Shown: positions 25,241-38,313 of the stretch, in pieces
How positions within the stretch are numbered: the first letter of the stretch is position 1
Layout: each line of letters starts with the position of its first letter
From: Mesocentrotus franciscanus
Lineage: Eukaryota > Echinodermata > Echinoidea > Camarodonta > Strongylocentrotidae
Reading direction: 5' to 3'
Assembly (NCBI GenBank): GCA_037976565.1
Contig: CP137680.1
Coordinates: 15,461,874 to 15,525,873, forward strand
DNA: 64,000 nt
Made by a program: the position numbers and the translations under genes
Notes under the pieces: generated by a model
What the model saw: the letters and a program-made list of their open reading frames with translations, nothing else
What the model was told of the DNA's origin: nothing
Databases searched by the model: none

Positions 25241-27228
25241 GCTTTGTACTTTCACTCTTACTCGCGTGCTACCATTCTTTGAACTTCACGAATCTGATTG
25301 AAACGACCCGAAACGAAGAGCAAAAACATCCCAAACCAGGTCATCCTACACCCCTGGAACTAATTTACATCTGAGAGAGAGAGAGAGATGGAGATGAGGG
25401 AAGAAATATGGGGTGAGATATATAAAGAGATAGCGAGCTCATAAACCCAATAAGGCAAGACCGAGGCATGCACCCCGAAATTGCTACACATGACTTATTA
25501 GGATTAATAAAAATCAAATAATAACGAATGATTTTGTTTACAGTTCCAGAGCGGTGCTTCTACTTTCACCATCAATATTCCCACCAACCAAGATCATCTC
25601 GAGAAAAAAAGTAACAATCACCTTGGCAGGAGTAAGTATAAGAAAGTGTGATGCTTGGTCTAATGACATTCACATACCGCACCAAAGGTCAAATATGTCT
25701 CTTGTCCAATAATTTATCATCAAAAACCGAGGAGCCGTGACGCAATCGCATTAAGGACGGAAAGACTCACAACGCATCAAAGGAACAAATTGTTTCGGAC
25801 GTCTCCTAGAAGCTTTTTTCTTTCCCTTTCTGCAGAGGAGATACTGAGGTGTCCCAATGCAGCAACGAACGCCGAACGCCAGGCAGGCAGAACGCGTGTT
25901 TTGAGGTTGAGGTGAAGATAAAGTGCACATGTATGAAAAGAGGGGCTTGCTATTCCAGTGGTTCTTTGATGTTGAGTTGGGTTTTATGCTATTTAAAGAA
26001 GCGCCTTGAAGACACCGAAGAACATTATTAAACGATTTAAATGTTAATAAAGTCAAAGAACATTTCTTCTTGACGACACTTCTGTCCTTGCTACTGAGAC
26101 TGCTCTTGATATTCTAAAAAGCTCTTTTAAACTTGTCAGAGTTAAAGAGGGAAATCTATAATTGTAGACCTATTATTCATTGCTTAATTTTCATTAATAA
26201 AATAGAACGATATATAAAGTATATAAAGGTATAGTATTAACCCTTCCGCAGTCAATTGGGAAATTCAATTGCTATTCATTCAACAGATACAAACCCATAC
26301 TATTTCGTTTTCTTATTCATCAAGTTGAGAAATCATGATTAAATTATGTCAAATTGTACGTTGGTCAAATGAATAAATTAAATTAAATCAAATCGCATAA
26401 GCAAATTACACATTGGAATTTCTTATTTGTGTAATGTCATGTCTAATACTCAAACAAAACCAAATGCCGGTGGCGGATCCGGTATTCTTTCGTTGGGGGG
26501 GGGGACAAGTCCGAAAAGCTGTGACAAGCAAAAAAAATGAAGAGGAAAAAAAGGAAAGAAAAAAAAAATGTCACCAGCCTATTCTTATTCTTTTCTTTCT
26601 TACTTTTTTCAGTCCCTCTTTTTTTGGGGGCCGGGGGTCGTGCCCTTTGTGCCCCCCCCCCTTTTTTTGGTAAAGAGAGAAAAGAATCAACTATTCCCCT
26701 GTGGGTAGAGAAGAATATAAGCGAATAATCTTTTTTTCTCTTTTGTAGAACATTATCATTCGTTAAATTATGCTGATTAGAAATTGCAATTATGAATATG
26801 TTTATTTCTTTATCCGATATAACTCGTTTAAAAACCGGAAGCTGCATGTTTTAAAGAAAAAACATTATTCGTGTAGGTACACAGAACCAGTACGCTATCA
26901 TTTGACATCCTATACAGTGTCCTACATGTTCGAACTAAGATATTAGTTCTGTTTCAGTAGCTATGCTAGTGTGAATAAAATATGACACGCGAGTGTTGCG
27001 TTGTATATCACACCATGCCTGGACTAATTCATCTCTCTCTCTCTCTTCGGCCCCTCTTTCGAATCGTCCTTTTCTATTAGCATCTCGATGTTACATGGAG
27101 TCCATATTAACCTTCTGGTCGCATCTGTCTTATTAGTTCCACGCCATTTCCCTCAAAGGGCGTCAAAACGACTCAACAATGAAAGAAACTCGACGAAACC
27201 TTAAAAACATCAATTGTGTCTTCTTTAG
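25241..27228. other. Anonymous stretch with a G/C-homopolymer insert
   Basis: At 26,466-26,670 there is a CGGTGGCGGATCC motif, a run of ten G, a purine-rich centre and a run of ten C, giving an inverted arrangement. This may be a remnant of an element related to the hAT-like ends. The remainder is AT-rich with short CT and GA runs (25,375-25,390; 27,033-27,047). No gene supported. Confidence 0.4.
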
Positions 27229-27814
27229 TACACCGTGTCTACAAAAAAATCACTTGATGTAAAGCGATTGCGTCTGGAATTGGGTGTTTTCCTTACATAT
27301 ACCAATTTCAAAATACATGTTAGAAATGAAGTTTTGTAACTCGGCGTTGAGTTCTTATAACAGCATGGAGTCTTTGAATGCTTAATCGTCTTCGAATGAT
27401 AACGTTTCTCCGTCTATTAACTAATTAACTCAATCTACTAGCTGAATATAATATTTCAATGTGTTTTGAATTCTTGAACAAGCTTGAAACAGACTTTAAA
27501 AAATCAAATACCATAAAAGTAATAGATTTCATTACTCCATTGATCTACACTTAGACTATACAATTTTAAAAGGATATGACTTGAAGCAAAGTCGCATTGA
27601 AATAGGAAGTGTTAATTTCTTCATATTTTTCTTACTGCACACTATTTATTGAAGAATAAAACACATGACAATGCATTTAACAAATAGGATAAAGCGAAGT
27701 ATCTTGACAAGAATAAGGTAAAAGCCTTAATTAAAGAGTGGGCAAGAATAGCACAAGATTTAATTTGAAGAAAACAAAAATCGGGACTACTCTTTTTCTT
27801 GCAACACCCTGTGC
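27229..27814. mobile_element. MITE with CAGGGTGT-like inverted ends, copy 2
   Basis: The left end is TACACCGTGTCTACAAAAAA. The right end, read inward, is GCACAGGGTGTTGCAAGAAA. They match at about 15 of 20 positions and match the ends of the element at 21,281-21,712. The 586-bp interior has no transposase-like frame. The interiors of the two elements share little that I can see, so they may be different subfamilies mobilised by one transposase. Confidence 0.55.
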
Positions 27815-28885
27815 TCATTGATTGAAACTGTAAGATACTACTCCAATCAAACAACCATCCATTGTGCTCTATCGCTAATATTAAAGTGGTCGGTTACTTG
27901 GTTTTATTTCCAACTCTCATTTGATTACGCAATACGACAGATCGATTCTCATAATCCTAAACCAACTCTTTTATGGTTTACCTTCGCATAGGATATATCT
28001 AAGTCGGACGAGAATATATTACCGCCTTTTAGTGTCTTTCCTGCATGTATTTCTAGCACTTTCCAAAATATACTGGTACATGCACACATGTATATACATT
28101 TAAGATTGTATTTGTTTGGTTTCATATATTGGTAAGTATCGTTAAGTTTAATCGTAGTATTTTTGTCGTACAATGGCGGGCAGTATCATTGTAGCAGCCC
28201 CCGCCCCCTCCCAATCAATTATTAATCCAACACGATTGCAGCGGTCGTCCTTCTATCAATATAAAATACAGGTTATGACTGAATTAATGATTACACAGCA
28301 TCTTTGTCATGGATTATATATACTCAGTGTAGTCTTGATATATTCATTCATGTCGGTAGAATCACAGCGTTGGTAAATTAAACACATATACAGGTACTAT
28401 GTGGTTGGGAAAACAGGATAATGTTGCATAGCTCATATTAACTATTATGTAAGTGTAACTTAATTCAAATCTCCTCCATTTTTATCGTTTTATTGAAAAC
28501 AGTGTCACAATTGAAAAGAAGAAAAAAATAACCAGCATGGAATCTAACGAGGGTCACTCCACGCCTTAAAGACGCACGTTCCCCGTATTCCAGAGGGCGT
28601 TCAAAATACGTATGCGCTGGCGGACGGTGCTAGCTGCCTATTGACACCAACAGAATACGGCTCTCACGCAGATGGCATGTTCCGATAACTACACTGGCGG
28701 GATTGTGCGCCTTTAAAATGCGAATTTATGCATGCTTAATCTTATACCCATCACAAATTTGTAACTGTCTTCTTTAACTTAAATTGGGAACAAGCCTGGT
28801 TTGTAGTACTTTCATTATGTTTGAAACTGACATTTTTTAATGAATTGTATACTATTAATGAATTGAAGTGTAAGCTTGTAATTAA
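27815..28885. other. Anonymous stretch
   Basis: Nothing recognisable. Short open frames only. Confidence 0.55.
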
Positions 28886-29010
28886 GCAATCAGGGGACCG
28901 ATGGCTTTAAATCACCTCCGAGGGATTTGGTAATGAGTATCAATGCCTTTAGACCAAAGGCATCATCATTGTCACAAGGAATTGTGGAAAGAATCCCGTA
29001 TGGACATAAT
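28886..29010 (-). mobile_element. Diverged family A SINE copy
   Basis: The minus strand repeats the body of the SINE at 361-548: CTCATTACCAAATCCCTCGG, then an AAGCCATCGGTCCCCTG ending. A degenerate B-box-like GGGATTCTTTCC lies upstream at about 28,995-29,006. The head is not recognisable as a tRNA any more. Confidence 0.6.
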
Positions 29011-29098
29011 GGACCTGAGCAGTATCAAGTTCTAAGCTCTCGCTATTCAAGACTAAATCTACCTCATGGAAAAACGAAAGGACAATTGCCAAAGAGAT

Positions 29099-29814
29099 TT
29101 AGTCCTTAAGAACTTTCGGACAATCAACACCATCATGACAATCTGCAAGATATCTTCTCCAGTTGCGCTCAAAATGTGGATCCATTTCAACCGCCTCCTC
29201 GCCAAGGCGAAATAGATTCATGAAGTCAGACCATATTTATTTAAAGATATAACTTGCAGATGTCTGTGGCAATGTTACCCGTCTCCTTGCTTAGCTCTTG
29301 GAGGGTGAGATGAAAAGGAAGACCGATCAACCATATTGGTTTTCTTGGCTGAAGGTGAGAAGGATTTGCAATGATTATTGGGTTTGATCTTTGAATGACT
29401 TGGCCCTGTCGCCATCAACCCTTATCCCGGTTAAAGACAAAGTTGAGTTCTGCTGGAGATGGAAAGCAATTTATAAGCTTTCTCATTCTTTGTACATGTC
29501 AGTTTCAAAGAATATCACAGTAGAAACTGTCCCCTGAAAAGTTTTGTTTTCCAAATGCCTTCATAACACGACCAGAATTTAACTAAAGATTGTACTTTAA
29601 TGCCACATGTGTGTGTAGTCCCATATACCAATTTCTTTGTGCAGTGCCCGTGGTTTTTAGCAAGATTGAGTCAATATCTTTTCATTTTCGGATCTACTTC
29701 ATAATCAACATTTTCCCAATTTCTTCTAGACAATCGCATGTCCAGGACCCAACCTTCTCTTAAATATTCTGAGGATGTTCGTAACATGTGGGCTTTGATG
29801 ACGTCATCATGTTT
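29099..29814 (-). pseudogene. Decayed coding-like stretch, unknown protein
   Basis: Three consecutive minus-strand segments have protein-like translations but lie in different frames and carry internal stops. Segment one (29,814 to 29,515) has about 100 codons with one in-frame TGA, and includes GWVLDMRLSRRNWENVDYEV. Segment two (29,498 to 29,241) has 86 codons with one TGA, and includes RKPIWLIGLPFHLTLQELSK. Segment three (29,236 to 29,099) includes MDPHFERNWRRYLADCHDGV and ends at TAA. I do not recognise the protein. A decayed retrotransposon or retrogene is the simplest reading, but part of segment one overlaps a dispersed repeat, so the coding impression may be chance. No start or intact frame exists. 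Confidence 0.27.
29590..29700 (-). repeat. Dispersed repeat family D, copy 1
   Basis: The minus strand contains CAATCTTGCTAAAAACCACG, then GGCACTGCACAAAG, TATATGGGACTACA and ACATGTGGCAT. The same series of blocks in the same order occurs at 31,197-31,345 (minus) and 47,355-47,495 (plus), at clearly reduced identity. Confidence 0.55.
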
Positions 29815-30947
29815 CTAATTTGTAACCTTTGATTTTGGCGGTACTGATCATCAACACCCAATCACATCACCTTCAAGATAATGCCCAGCAGATATTGGAA
29901 TCTTGGAGTCGGGGATCTATCACTTGGTACCAGAGTTAGTCCGAAGATATACCCCACCCACCACCATCCCAGCAAACATACAATCTACTTACACTTCTGA
30001 TTATGACGTTCGCAAAACTTCCAAAGGGCAATGTAACGTTTTTATCATAACGTATTTTTACGTCCCGAGAACGTCCTTGATTCTAACAAAAATATAAACC
30101 AAACCGAGGTTACAAGTACATCGGTGATCATCTACTAATCCATAATGTATATATATATTTCACAGAATGATGTCTTTATTCTGATGCAAACAAGAGAAGA
30201 AAGAGTGAGCACAATTTCTGCTGTACGATCCCCTTGCGTTTACTTTCAATTTCTACACATTTGCATGATAAATAACAGAAATTGAATTAAATTAATGAAA
30301 GTTTGAGGCACTTGAAAAGAGATAATGAAATATTTATAAAACGCACGCCAACATACTTACAAAACTAAGATGGTTTTGAAGTTTTACTTTTCTTACATAA
30401 GTTACTTTGACCTCCTCCTGTCGGGGTGAGGCATCAGAGACTGACTGCAATTACAATGAAGAAAAAAGTAGCCATGAAACAGGAGAACGTCTTCAACTAA
30501 TTATTGGATTTAGTTCATTTTTATTTCATGTTTCATATTTCAGAGTATCTAATACAGAACAAAGAACGATTCTGTTACTTACATAGGTAGGCTACTTTAA
30601 TACGAGATATCAAATCATTTTGCTTGCATAAGTAAAATGGTTAAACCAATTAAAAATTACGAGGAGCAAAAGATAAAACGGCAATGTAAATAATTATAAT
30701 CATTAAACGAAAAACATGCTTGTGGGCATACAATATGAATACATTGAAGTGAATTAAGAAGATACCAGTAAATTTTCCTCAAAGCAATATAATGTCAGAT
30801 GGTAATTGAACTGCATCTCGCCTACGCATATTGTATCCCGATAATCATATTAAAAATGTGTCTTTTTCTAGTTCATTAGAGGTAAGGTCAAGTCCAGGTG
30901 GGGGTGACAATTAATATGTGAAGTTTTTCATTTTTATTTATATTTAG
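29815..30947. other. Anonymous stretch
   Basis: AT-rich with no supported gene. At 30,881-30,912 the phrase AGGTAAGGTCAAGTCCAGGT resembles a short common echinoderm repeat as I recall it; this is too short to claim. Confidence 0.5.
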
Positions 30948-31125
30948 TGGAAGCACTGTGGAATATCGGTTGAGGCTCTTGATACGAAAGACCCGGGTTC
31001 GATCCTTGATTGATGCTTACATCCATAGACAAGGTCTTTTGCCCACAGATGTCTCGATTGTCCTCCCGACCCATGTGTTTTACACGGTTACCTGGTAATG
31101 CCGGGGTAATAATAATTGAATAATA
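30948..31125 (+). mobile_element. Degraded tRNA-derived SINE
   Basis: A B box (GGTTCGATCC at about 31,008) is preceded by a degraded head with no clear A box. It is followed by a body with GTCTTTTGCCCACAGATGTC, a GTGTTTTACACGGTTACCTGG variant and GCCGGGGTAATAATAATT. These last elements match the downstream parts of the family B SINEs in order. Confidence 0.6.
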
Positions 31126-31196
31126 CCACAAAAGTAATGTTATATACAAATGCTTGCTCTCAAAATTCCCTTATAACCATTATGATTAAAGATATA

Positions 31197-31345
31197 TTTA
31201 TGTGCACTTTGGACCAAATTTCGATGCCAGCAACATGTCTTTGTAGTCCCATTTGCCCATATTTATGTGCAGTGCTTTCACTATATTGGATTTCCAGAAC
31301 ACTTGAATCATTTTGCCAAAGCTTAGTTTTTTTTTAGTTTTTTTT
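31197..31345 (-). repeat. Dispersed repeat family D, copy 2
   Basis: The minus strand reads AAAGCACTGCACATAAATAT, then AAATGGGACTACAAAGACAT, then GCATCGAAATTTGGTCC. This aligns block by block with the copies at 29,590-29,700 and 47,355-47,495. Confidence 0.55.
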
Positions 31346-34300
31346 TGCTGATTCCAAAGTATCACAATACATAATAATTCCTATGCATAATAATCCTTTT
31401 TCCCGTGACATCTGGGCGCTTTTATTTCACAATGCGCTCACCTGACCATTATTCAACTGTTTGCCTTTACCCTGATGGGTACAAAGGGCTACGCACTCGT
31501 AACCCAAATCATACGGTCAAGTTCTATCCACATTCGAGCTTTTCAGAAGAGTCACAAGAACAGTAATAATTCAGATAACCTTGCCTCACAAATTGAAAGG
31601 CTGGTGATTATGATTAACTTATCTCCACCTATATTTTGTGCCGTTCTATTTCGTCTTTGATTCTGAAATCCGTCGTAATTCTTCCACCTGTTCTTGGCGC
31701 CTCGTTGGTGCAACAGCCCCCTTCGTCCTCCTACAGCTGAATGGCTTTAATGCCTCCCCCAAAAGCCCCATCCGTGTTTTTAATCATTCTTTTTTTTCAT
31801 TTGCGATGGTCACTCGAAACTAACCAATATTGAAGTATCACCTCCCTCTGTTCCTCTCCGCGTAATATCTGTAACACGCATCTATTTCCTCTATAGCTTA
31901 ATCTAATCCATACCAAATTATGATGAAATTATTTCGTCAGCGACCCGACGACCAAACATCACTTAATGATTCGATCATTTTCTTTCACCTTGAGTGATAG
32001 GAGGGGTCCAAGCAAGAGGGCATAAGGGGGTCAAATGTCACCAGTAATGGCGGAAATTTGATCTGATAGACTTGACTGAGTCACGAAGAAGAAGAAGTCA
32101 GTTTTAAAAGAGAATAAGATTCACGGGTTTTTATTCTTGAGGAAAAAGATAATCATCGCTCGGACAAGTTTGACGAGTCATTAGTATGATAATTACCTGA
32201 ATCATTCCTTTATGATATTTCGATGAGACTAAAAACTGCAGTAGGTGCATGGTATAGCCTAAAACTTTGTTCCTTATCATTATTATTTGTTTGACTAACT
32301 GTTCGACTAGATCTTATTAGTTAGAGGAGTAAACTTGCAGAATTCATAGTGTTTGATTTAATCATAAACATTTACCTTGTACTAATTCTAAAGACTTTGC
32401 TATGACTGTTCCTAGTGAGATTAACTATCTCCCATGAGATGAGATGATAATTATTTCATTAAAGTAAGAGCTCCCCATTTCTACTTTCTATATACAGTGA
32501 TTGCAAATTTGATATTTCTCTCTCACTCTTCATTAATTTTGATCTGATGATTTTCATTGGGTATCACTTTTGAACAACAAGCACAAAAACAGGGTAAAAA
32601 AGGAGACAAAAGTTATTCAATCAAATGACATTTGTTGAATACTCTGAACGAAAGATGAACGCGTGCTTACAATCGTTTTGTTATTGAAATAGAATAATAG
32701 AAAATATCAACCACAACTAGCTTTGTAAAAAAAAACACAACTCCGACACGAAGCCCGCCCCGTTGCCCGGCGGCCCAAAATGGAGAGCTGTCACTTGCAG
32801 GGATTCTTAGCATAAACTCGCTCATGAAACTGTCATATTCATTAGAATAAGACATGGATTTGTGTTAAACGGTCGAACCATAGTCGTACCAAGACGATGA
32901 GATATAGATAAACTAGAAGCCTTACTGAGAAATGGCAGGGATAACAGTCTTTGTTCACGCTTTGCAGGATGGTTATTAGAGAGTGAAAAAAGGGGGTAAC
33001 ATTGGATGGAAAACGAGGTTCATTAATTTCAATTTGGATAAAATTTGTGGTGAAAACAACGGATGTGGCTGGAGTCATCTATGGGTTATTAGTATCTTAG
33101 GGTATATCTACAATAATTGGTGTAAACACGTGTGTGTTGGGACGATAAAGAGGGGGGGGGTCAAATATGGGCCGAAATTAAGTGTAATACATGAAGAGGA
33201 ATGTTTATAGCCTCGTAATGGACATTGGATGAGATTTGAAATTTATAGGCAATTGTTAGGCGTGGCAGCAGAAGAGCGAAATGTACAGTAACAGAAGAAA
33301 ACAAAAACCTAAGTCAAAGAGAGGACGCGTGCGAAATAAGTAATTGCATTACTAAAGTACAAGATATTAACAGTAAATGTAATACATCTTCCTTACATAT
33401 GACACACAATTTCTACAGCGAGAGGAAACGGAAGTGATAAAAAAAGAGACAGCGAGTCGATCTAAGTGCCCATGAAATAAAGAGAACTTTTCGTCCGATT
33501 TGACAATATTTATTCATCTAAACAAAATTATGTCAAGAGTTGTGGTCCTAGAATTACCCATTTGCTGTATATATACTCCTGCATACATTGGTGAAACTTC
33601 ATCAACTCAAAGTACAAGATCATTCGGATCATCATAAATATACACGAGCTGTTGTCGTTCACAATATCACTAGGTCTACTTATTGGTTATGTCCTACGGT
33701 ATTAGAAATAAAATTGTTTCTACTATATTCATCGATGAAAAGTATGAAAGTTCTTTGGAGATACAAATGGCATGGAAACAGAACAAGTCTGAAGTTTTGT
33801 ATAAGGGCTTACTGGGCTACGATTGTAAAGTTTTATTGTATCAGTGCACTGGAAACATAATAGTTTTGATTTATAAGGTGACTTTCCTTTACATTATTTC
33901 ACAATTTTATTTTGATATTTTACACTTCATGTCGACGTGGTTTTGTATTGTAGTTTCCTTGTTCGATTTTAATAACTGTACTCATTTCCACCCACTGCGC
34001 AGTGTTTGAAATCGAGTTGTTTGGATAATGAGCGATATCTAATACCGACTACAAAATAATATGGCAATAAATACAGACGTAGGTCTATACCATTCACTTT
34101 GTCTCAACACATATCAAATAATACCAGCATGTATTTAATCCATCTCTATTTCTATTTCACCGAAGGTTCTTCCTACTCCTGACACCTCTTTCTGTCCCAA
34201 GTGCCTAACAAGTAATTGGAAACCAATCCTTTATTTTTTTGTTAAATCTTAAAAACGCAATGGCCTTGTTAACTTGTTAATGCCGTCTCTCCACTCCGGG

Positions 34301-35109
34301 AGCAAGTAGAAGTGTGTTACACTTACACCAACAAATGTAACACAATCAATGCTTGTAAAATAAAGTGGTTGGAATGAATTTGTGTTGTCTATCCTGTCCA
34401 TAATTCAGTTTTGTTTGAATGCTGGAGTGCTGTGGCGGGTTTCGCCCCTCCTTTTATCTGATTATCAACCATTTTCATGTCCAAATAAGGAGTTGAGATG
34501 GAATGTTGAAAGAAGGTGTTTAAATGAACCATCTGTGCAGAATGAATCGATAATTGTATTTACCAGCGCAGTATTATGTCCCGGGGAGTGGGCCCAAAAA
34601 ATTGTTTAAATACACCATTTTGGTGTCGTAATGGTAGGCTTATGCAAAATTCACGCGATAGGTCAATAATCACTCCATATTTTGTCATGACTTTTTCTTT
34701 GTCAATTCTTTCATTCATTCTTCTTCCCCCAGTTTCACCCTTCATTCACTTTTGAGCATTTTCTGGGTCAATTTCAATTCACCATTGAATGTAATGTATT
34801 CATAGAGGGTAACATTATTAAATTTATCTTGTCGAATGTTATCTAGCAAATTAATCATCATCATGTTCTAATAGTCACGTTCCTGCATGTGAGACATGTT
34901 TTTATGTTTTATTTTATAAGTGTTTTTATTTCTTTTGTTTCATTTCGTGTTTGTTTTGTTTTTGTTGTATAGTTTATATCTATTCAATCAATTTTAAACC
35001 ATCACCTGAAAAAAAAATCTCTCGTGCATCATGATTGTGATGAAACTCTTTATCAGAAATTATTCGATAATAATTACATACACGTCAAGCAAACATTTCC
35101 AATCTTTAA
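31346..35109. other. Anonymous AT-rich stretch
   Basis: Nearly four kilobases with no recognised gene, RNA gene or repeat family. Plus-strand frames at 33,588-34,009 reach 108 codons but show no domain. Confidence 0.5.
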
Positions 35110-35240
35110 CATTCCCCCTCTCCCACACACACACTCTCTGTTTGTCTGTCTCTGTCTCTGTCTGTCTGTCTGTCTGTGTGTGTGTCTCTTTCTCTCTCTC
35201 CATGTCTTTCTTTTCCTCTCTCTCTCGCTCTCTCTGCGCT
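35110..35240. repeat. Compound (CT)n/(CTGT)n/(TG)n array
   Basis: About 130 bp of CT, CTGT and TG repeats with short interruptions. Confidence 0.9.
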
Positions 35241-36703
35241 GAGTTTTCAAGTTCTTTCGATATTGAATTCATATTAACCGCATTTTATACTTTAAAAAAA
35301 AATCACATATCAAAATGTCAAACCACTTATGAATTAAAATGCAACTTATATCATTAATACATAGATTGCTTTTCTTCTCGCTCTCCCTGTTTTCATTTTG
35401 TAATCACTGTATAGCTCTGTAGCTATACGAGGAAACGTTTATGTCATACTATACAAGTTTAAGGGATCGGATTGGATTTGTTAAATTACCAACAACTTCA
35501 GCATTTTCCTTGCTGAAATTTTCCCCAGGGCAGCATGTGACAAAGCTGCATATGGATACAGCGCACATCACTGTTTTTTTTCTCTCTCTCTCTCGAAAGA
35601 TCTTCCCGTCGACAATCTTACTCTCAGCAATTGGATTCTGGTCTATGTAGGTGGGACTATTTGCAGATAATACTATATATCATTCCTCTCTCCAATCTAA
35701 ATGATTGCGTTTCGAAACCCAATCGCTAACTCAAACGATGGAGGGTGTAGTATTTATGTTTGACTTGGCTACGCACAATCAATTCGAAGCAGGAAAGAGA
35801 TATATTGCACTCGGGAGGAAGGGCGCGAATTACAAGTTAATGACGATTGTCAATTTTATCTGCAGACGCTGCGTAGAAAGCAAAATCATCGGGATTCGAT
35901 CGTTTTCCAAATTTACAAGTTTAAACAAATAACCTGCGAATGTATCGGAAGAAACGGATTACTTCACCGTTTCGGTTTCAGTTTCATTAGAGAAATTATT
36001 AGAAAGTATAGCGCGTTAAGTGTTCGGATAAGTAAATTGTGTTTTTTATGAACGCATAATACCAGTATATTATATAATTTTCTTGCTATTTCCTATTTCA
36101 TTCGAAGAACAATTTTTGTGTAAATTAAAGGGTTTATTCGTGAACCCAAATCTGTTGATAGAACTTTTGAGCAGTAAGGATAATCAAAAGATTAAAAAAA
36201 TAATAAAAAGGTGATCCTTTAATCTATATCAATAATCTTCTTTCTTATTTGATGTGCCATTATCCATACGCCCCATGAACCTATGTAAGACAGTCCAATG
36301 AAAGATACCATAACATTTTATTCTTGACATAATAATTTGCGCGTCTCTGCAGGGATTATAAATTTCACACACTTCAAGGCCCGACAAATACATTATACAG
36401 CCGATAATCTACATCGTGAGAGATGAGATAAACTGCACTTTGATGATGCCATGAAAGATAGGAATTAAATAAGAAGGCCTATACTTTTAGACTGAAGCAA
36501 TTTGTTTGCTTGCTGTCGTTTTTTGGCAAATTGAAAGACGTTCAGTTTATATTATAAGGGGAGGAGAAATTCAAAATGTTCATCCAAAAACGATACTACA
36601 TGACTATTAATAATAACTATGCAATTTACATTTTAAATTTGACTTTTTTAAGGTCGGATTACATTTTTTACCCTTGTATACGTGTGCTTCTCCCCCTTTC
36701 TTC
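35241..36703. other. Anonymous stretch
   Basis: A short (CT)n at 35,580-35,594. Nothing else recognised. Confidence 0.55.
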
Positions 36704-36800
36704 TCTCTCTCTCTCTCTGTCTGTCTCTGTCTGTCTCTCTCTCTCTCTCTCTCCCCCTCTCTCTCTTTCTCTCTCTCTCTCCCTCTCTTTCTACTTCTCA
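36704..36800. repeat. (CT)n array
   Basis: About 100 bp of CT with CTGT and C-rich interruptions, followed by pyrimidine-rich DNA to 36,900. Confidence 0.9.
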
Positions 36801-38006
36801 TTCTCCTCCTTCTTATTCCCTTAATCTCCCTTCTCACCCCTCATCCTCCCTCTTCAGTCTTTCTCTTTCCCACGTAATTTGCTCTACCTCTCCCAGCTCT
36901 GCCTTAATCTATTTTTCCAAATGATATAGGATTAATCGGATAAATTTCTTCTATCTTTCAAATTCATCTCGACGTGTTTGATTGGCAATATATACATCGC
37001 TCAGTGGAGTGAGAGTAAGAGAAGAGACGCTGGAAAACTCAAGATAAATACCAGGCAAGCTGCTTATTCCTGCTGGGCTACACCCCCGATGTTCACTCGA
37101 CCATTTTCGCCTCAGTCTTCCCGACCAGCTGTACACTGAGCACCGAGCTTGTAATTTATATGTACCAGAGAGAGAGAGAGGAATAGGGGCCATGGACGTG
37201 AAAACTGGCACAAACTGACAGACAGACGCAACAAAAACATCGGGATGGGGGAAAGAGTGTGCGGTGGTCCACCGACATTTGGCTTTGGTTCGAATATTAT
37301 AATGAATGAACAAATGCAAAACCACAATATGAAAAATTAAGATTATCGCTTCCGCCTATTAGGAACGTGTGCATGCGCGCGCATGAAGGACGCGCTATGC
37401 GTCCGCACGCGCCGCGGACAGAAGAACATAATTATTTTACGCATAAATACTTTTCCGTTAAGCAGAATCAACGATCCCCACCCCCAAAAAAAAAAACACA
37501 CATACACACACATTTTTGTTCCTATTCGTTTTGCGGAAATGTGTCTTGGCATAAATTTCTTCTGTAAGAATTTACTGTAAAAATACTGGAGTTTGATTCA
37601 CAAGATGATCACGAAATATTCGACGCTCAAAAAATAAACACCAGGTAAATCCTTTGTCTTAAAAAAAATATAAAAAATAATAAACATCTGGTAGTTATTA
37701 ATACTTTTGCCCAAAGTACATTCATGAAACGCACTCAGAAAACTACATGATGTAGAAATGCATTTCTTAATATACTAAACGATAATCTATTTTTCAATTG
37801 ACTTTATAATATGGCTTTGTGAGTACTTTTACCAAAAAATATTTGTAAACAGTACAGTCTAATGGTATTGTAACTGCAATAATTCATAATAATTTCAGAA
37901 TAATAAAGTATTTAAGCGTAAATTGATGGCTAGATGGAGAGGATACCTTACTTTTCAACGAAAAATTAGAAACATATTTAGACAAAGAATTTTGATTAAT
38001 GACATA
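36801..38006. other. Anonymous stretch with a CpG-dense patch
   Basis: The 124-codon minus frame at 36,951-37,325 has no recognisable domain. At 37,365-37,425 the sequence is unusually CpG-rich, with alternating purine-pyrimidine GCATGCGCGCGCATG and a perfect 6-bp hairpin, GGACGCGCTATGCGTCC, at 37,388-37,404. Confidence 0.45.
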
Positions 38007-38308
38007 GGGTGGTATTCTCGAAAGCGGACTAACTTTAGTCCGTGGTTTAATCCTCCGACTAAGTATGGAATGCCAAGTGTCCATATGAATATGTTTTTGA
38101 ATACTTTAATCTATCACCAAATTAAAATAAAATGTTTTCATGAAAGAAATATTTTGTAAAAGCATAGTTAATTACAACAATATAACTATGAAATAATTAT
38201 GTTATCATGGTAATTTAGGGACATATCAAATTATTCAAAAATATATTCATATGGACACTTGGCATTCCATACTTAGTCGGAGGATTAAACCATTCGAGAA
38301 TAACACCC
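38007..38308. mobile_element. Foldback MITE, GGGTGKTATTCTCG ends
   Basis: The left end begins GGGTGGTATTCTCG and the right end, read inward, GGGTGTTATTCTCG. After a small insertion near the left end, the inverted arms continue for about 60 bp (GGTTTAATCCTCCGACTAAG, then TATGGAATGCCAAG and TGTCCATATGAATATG), nearly perfect. The 300-bp element could form a long hairpin. No coding capacity. Confidence 0.85.
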
Positions 38309-38313
38309 ATGGT

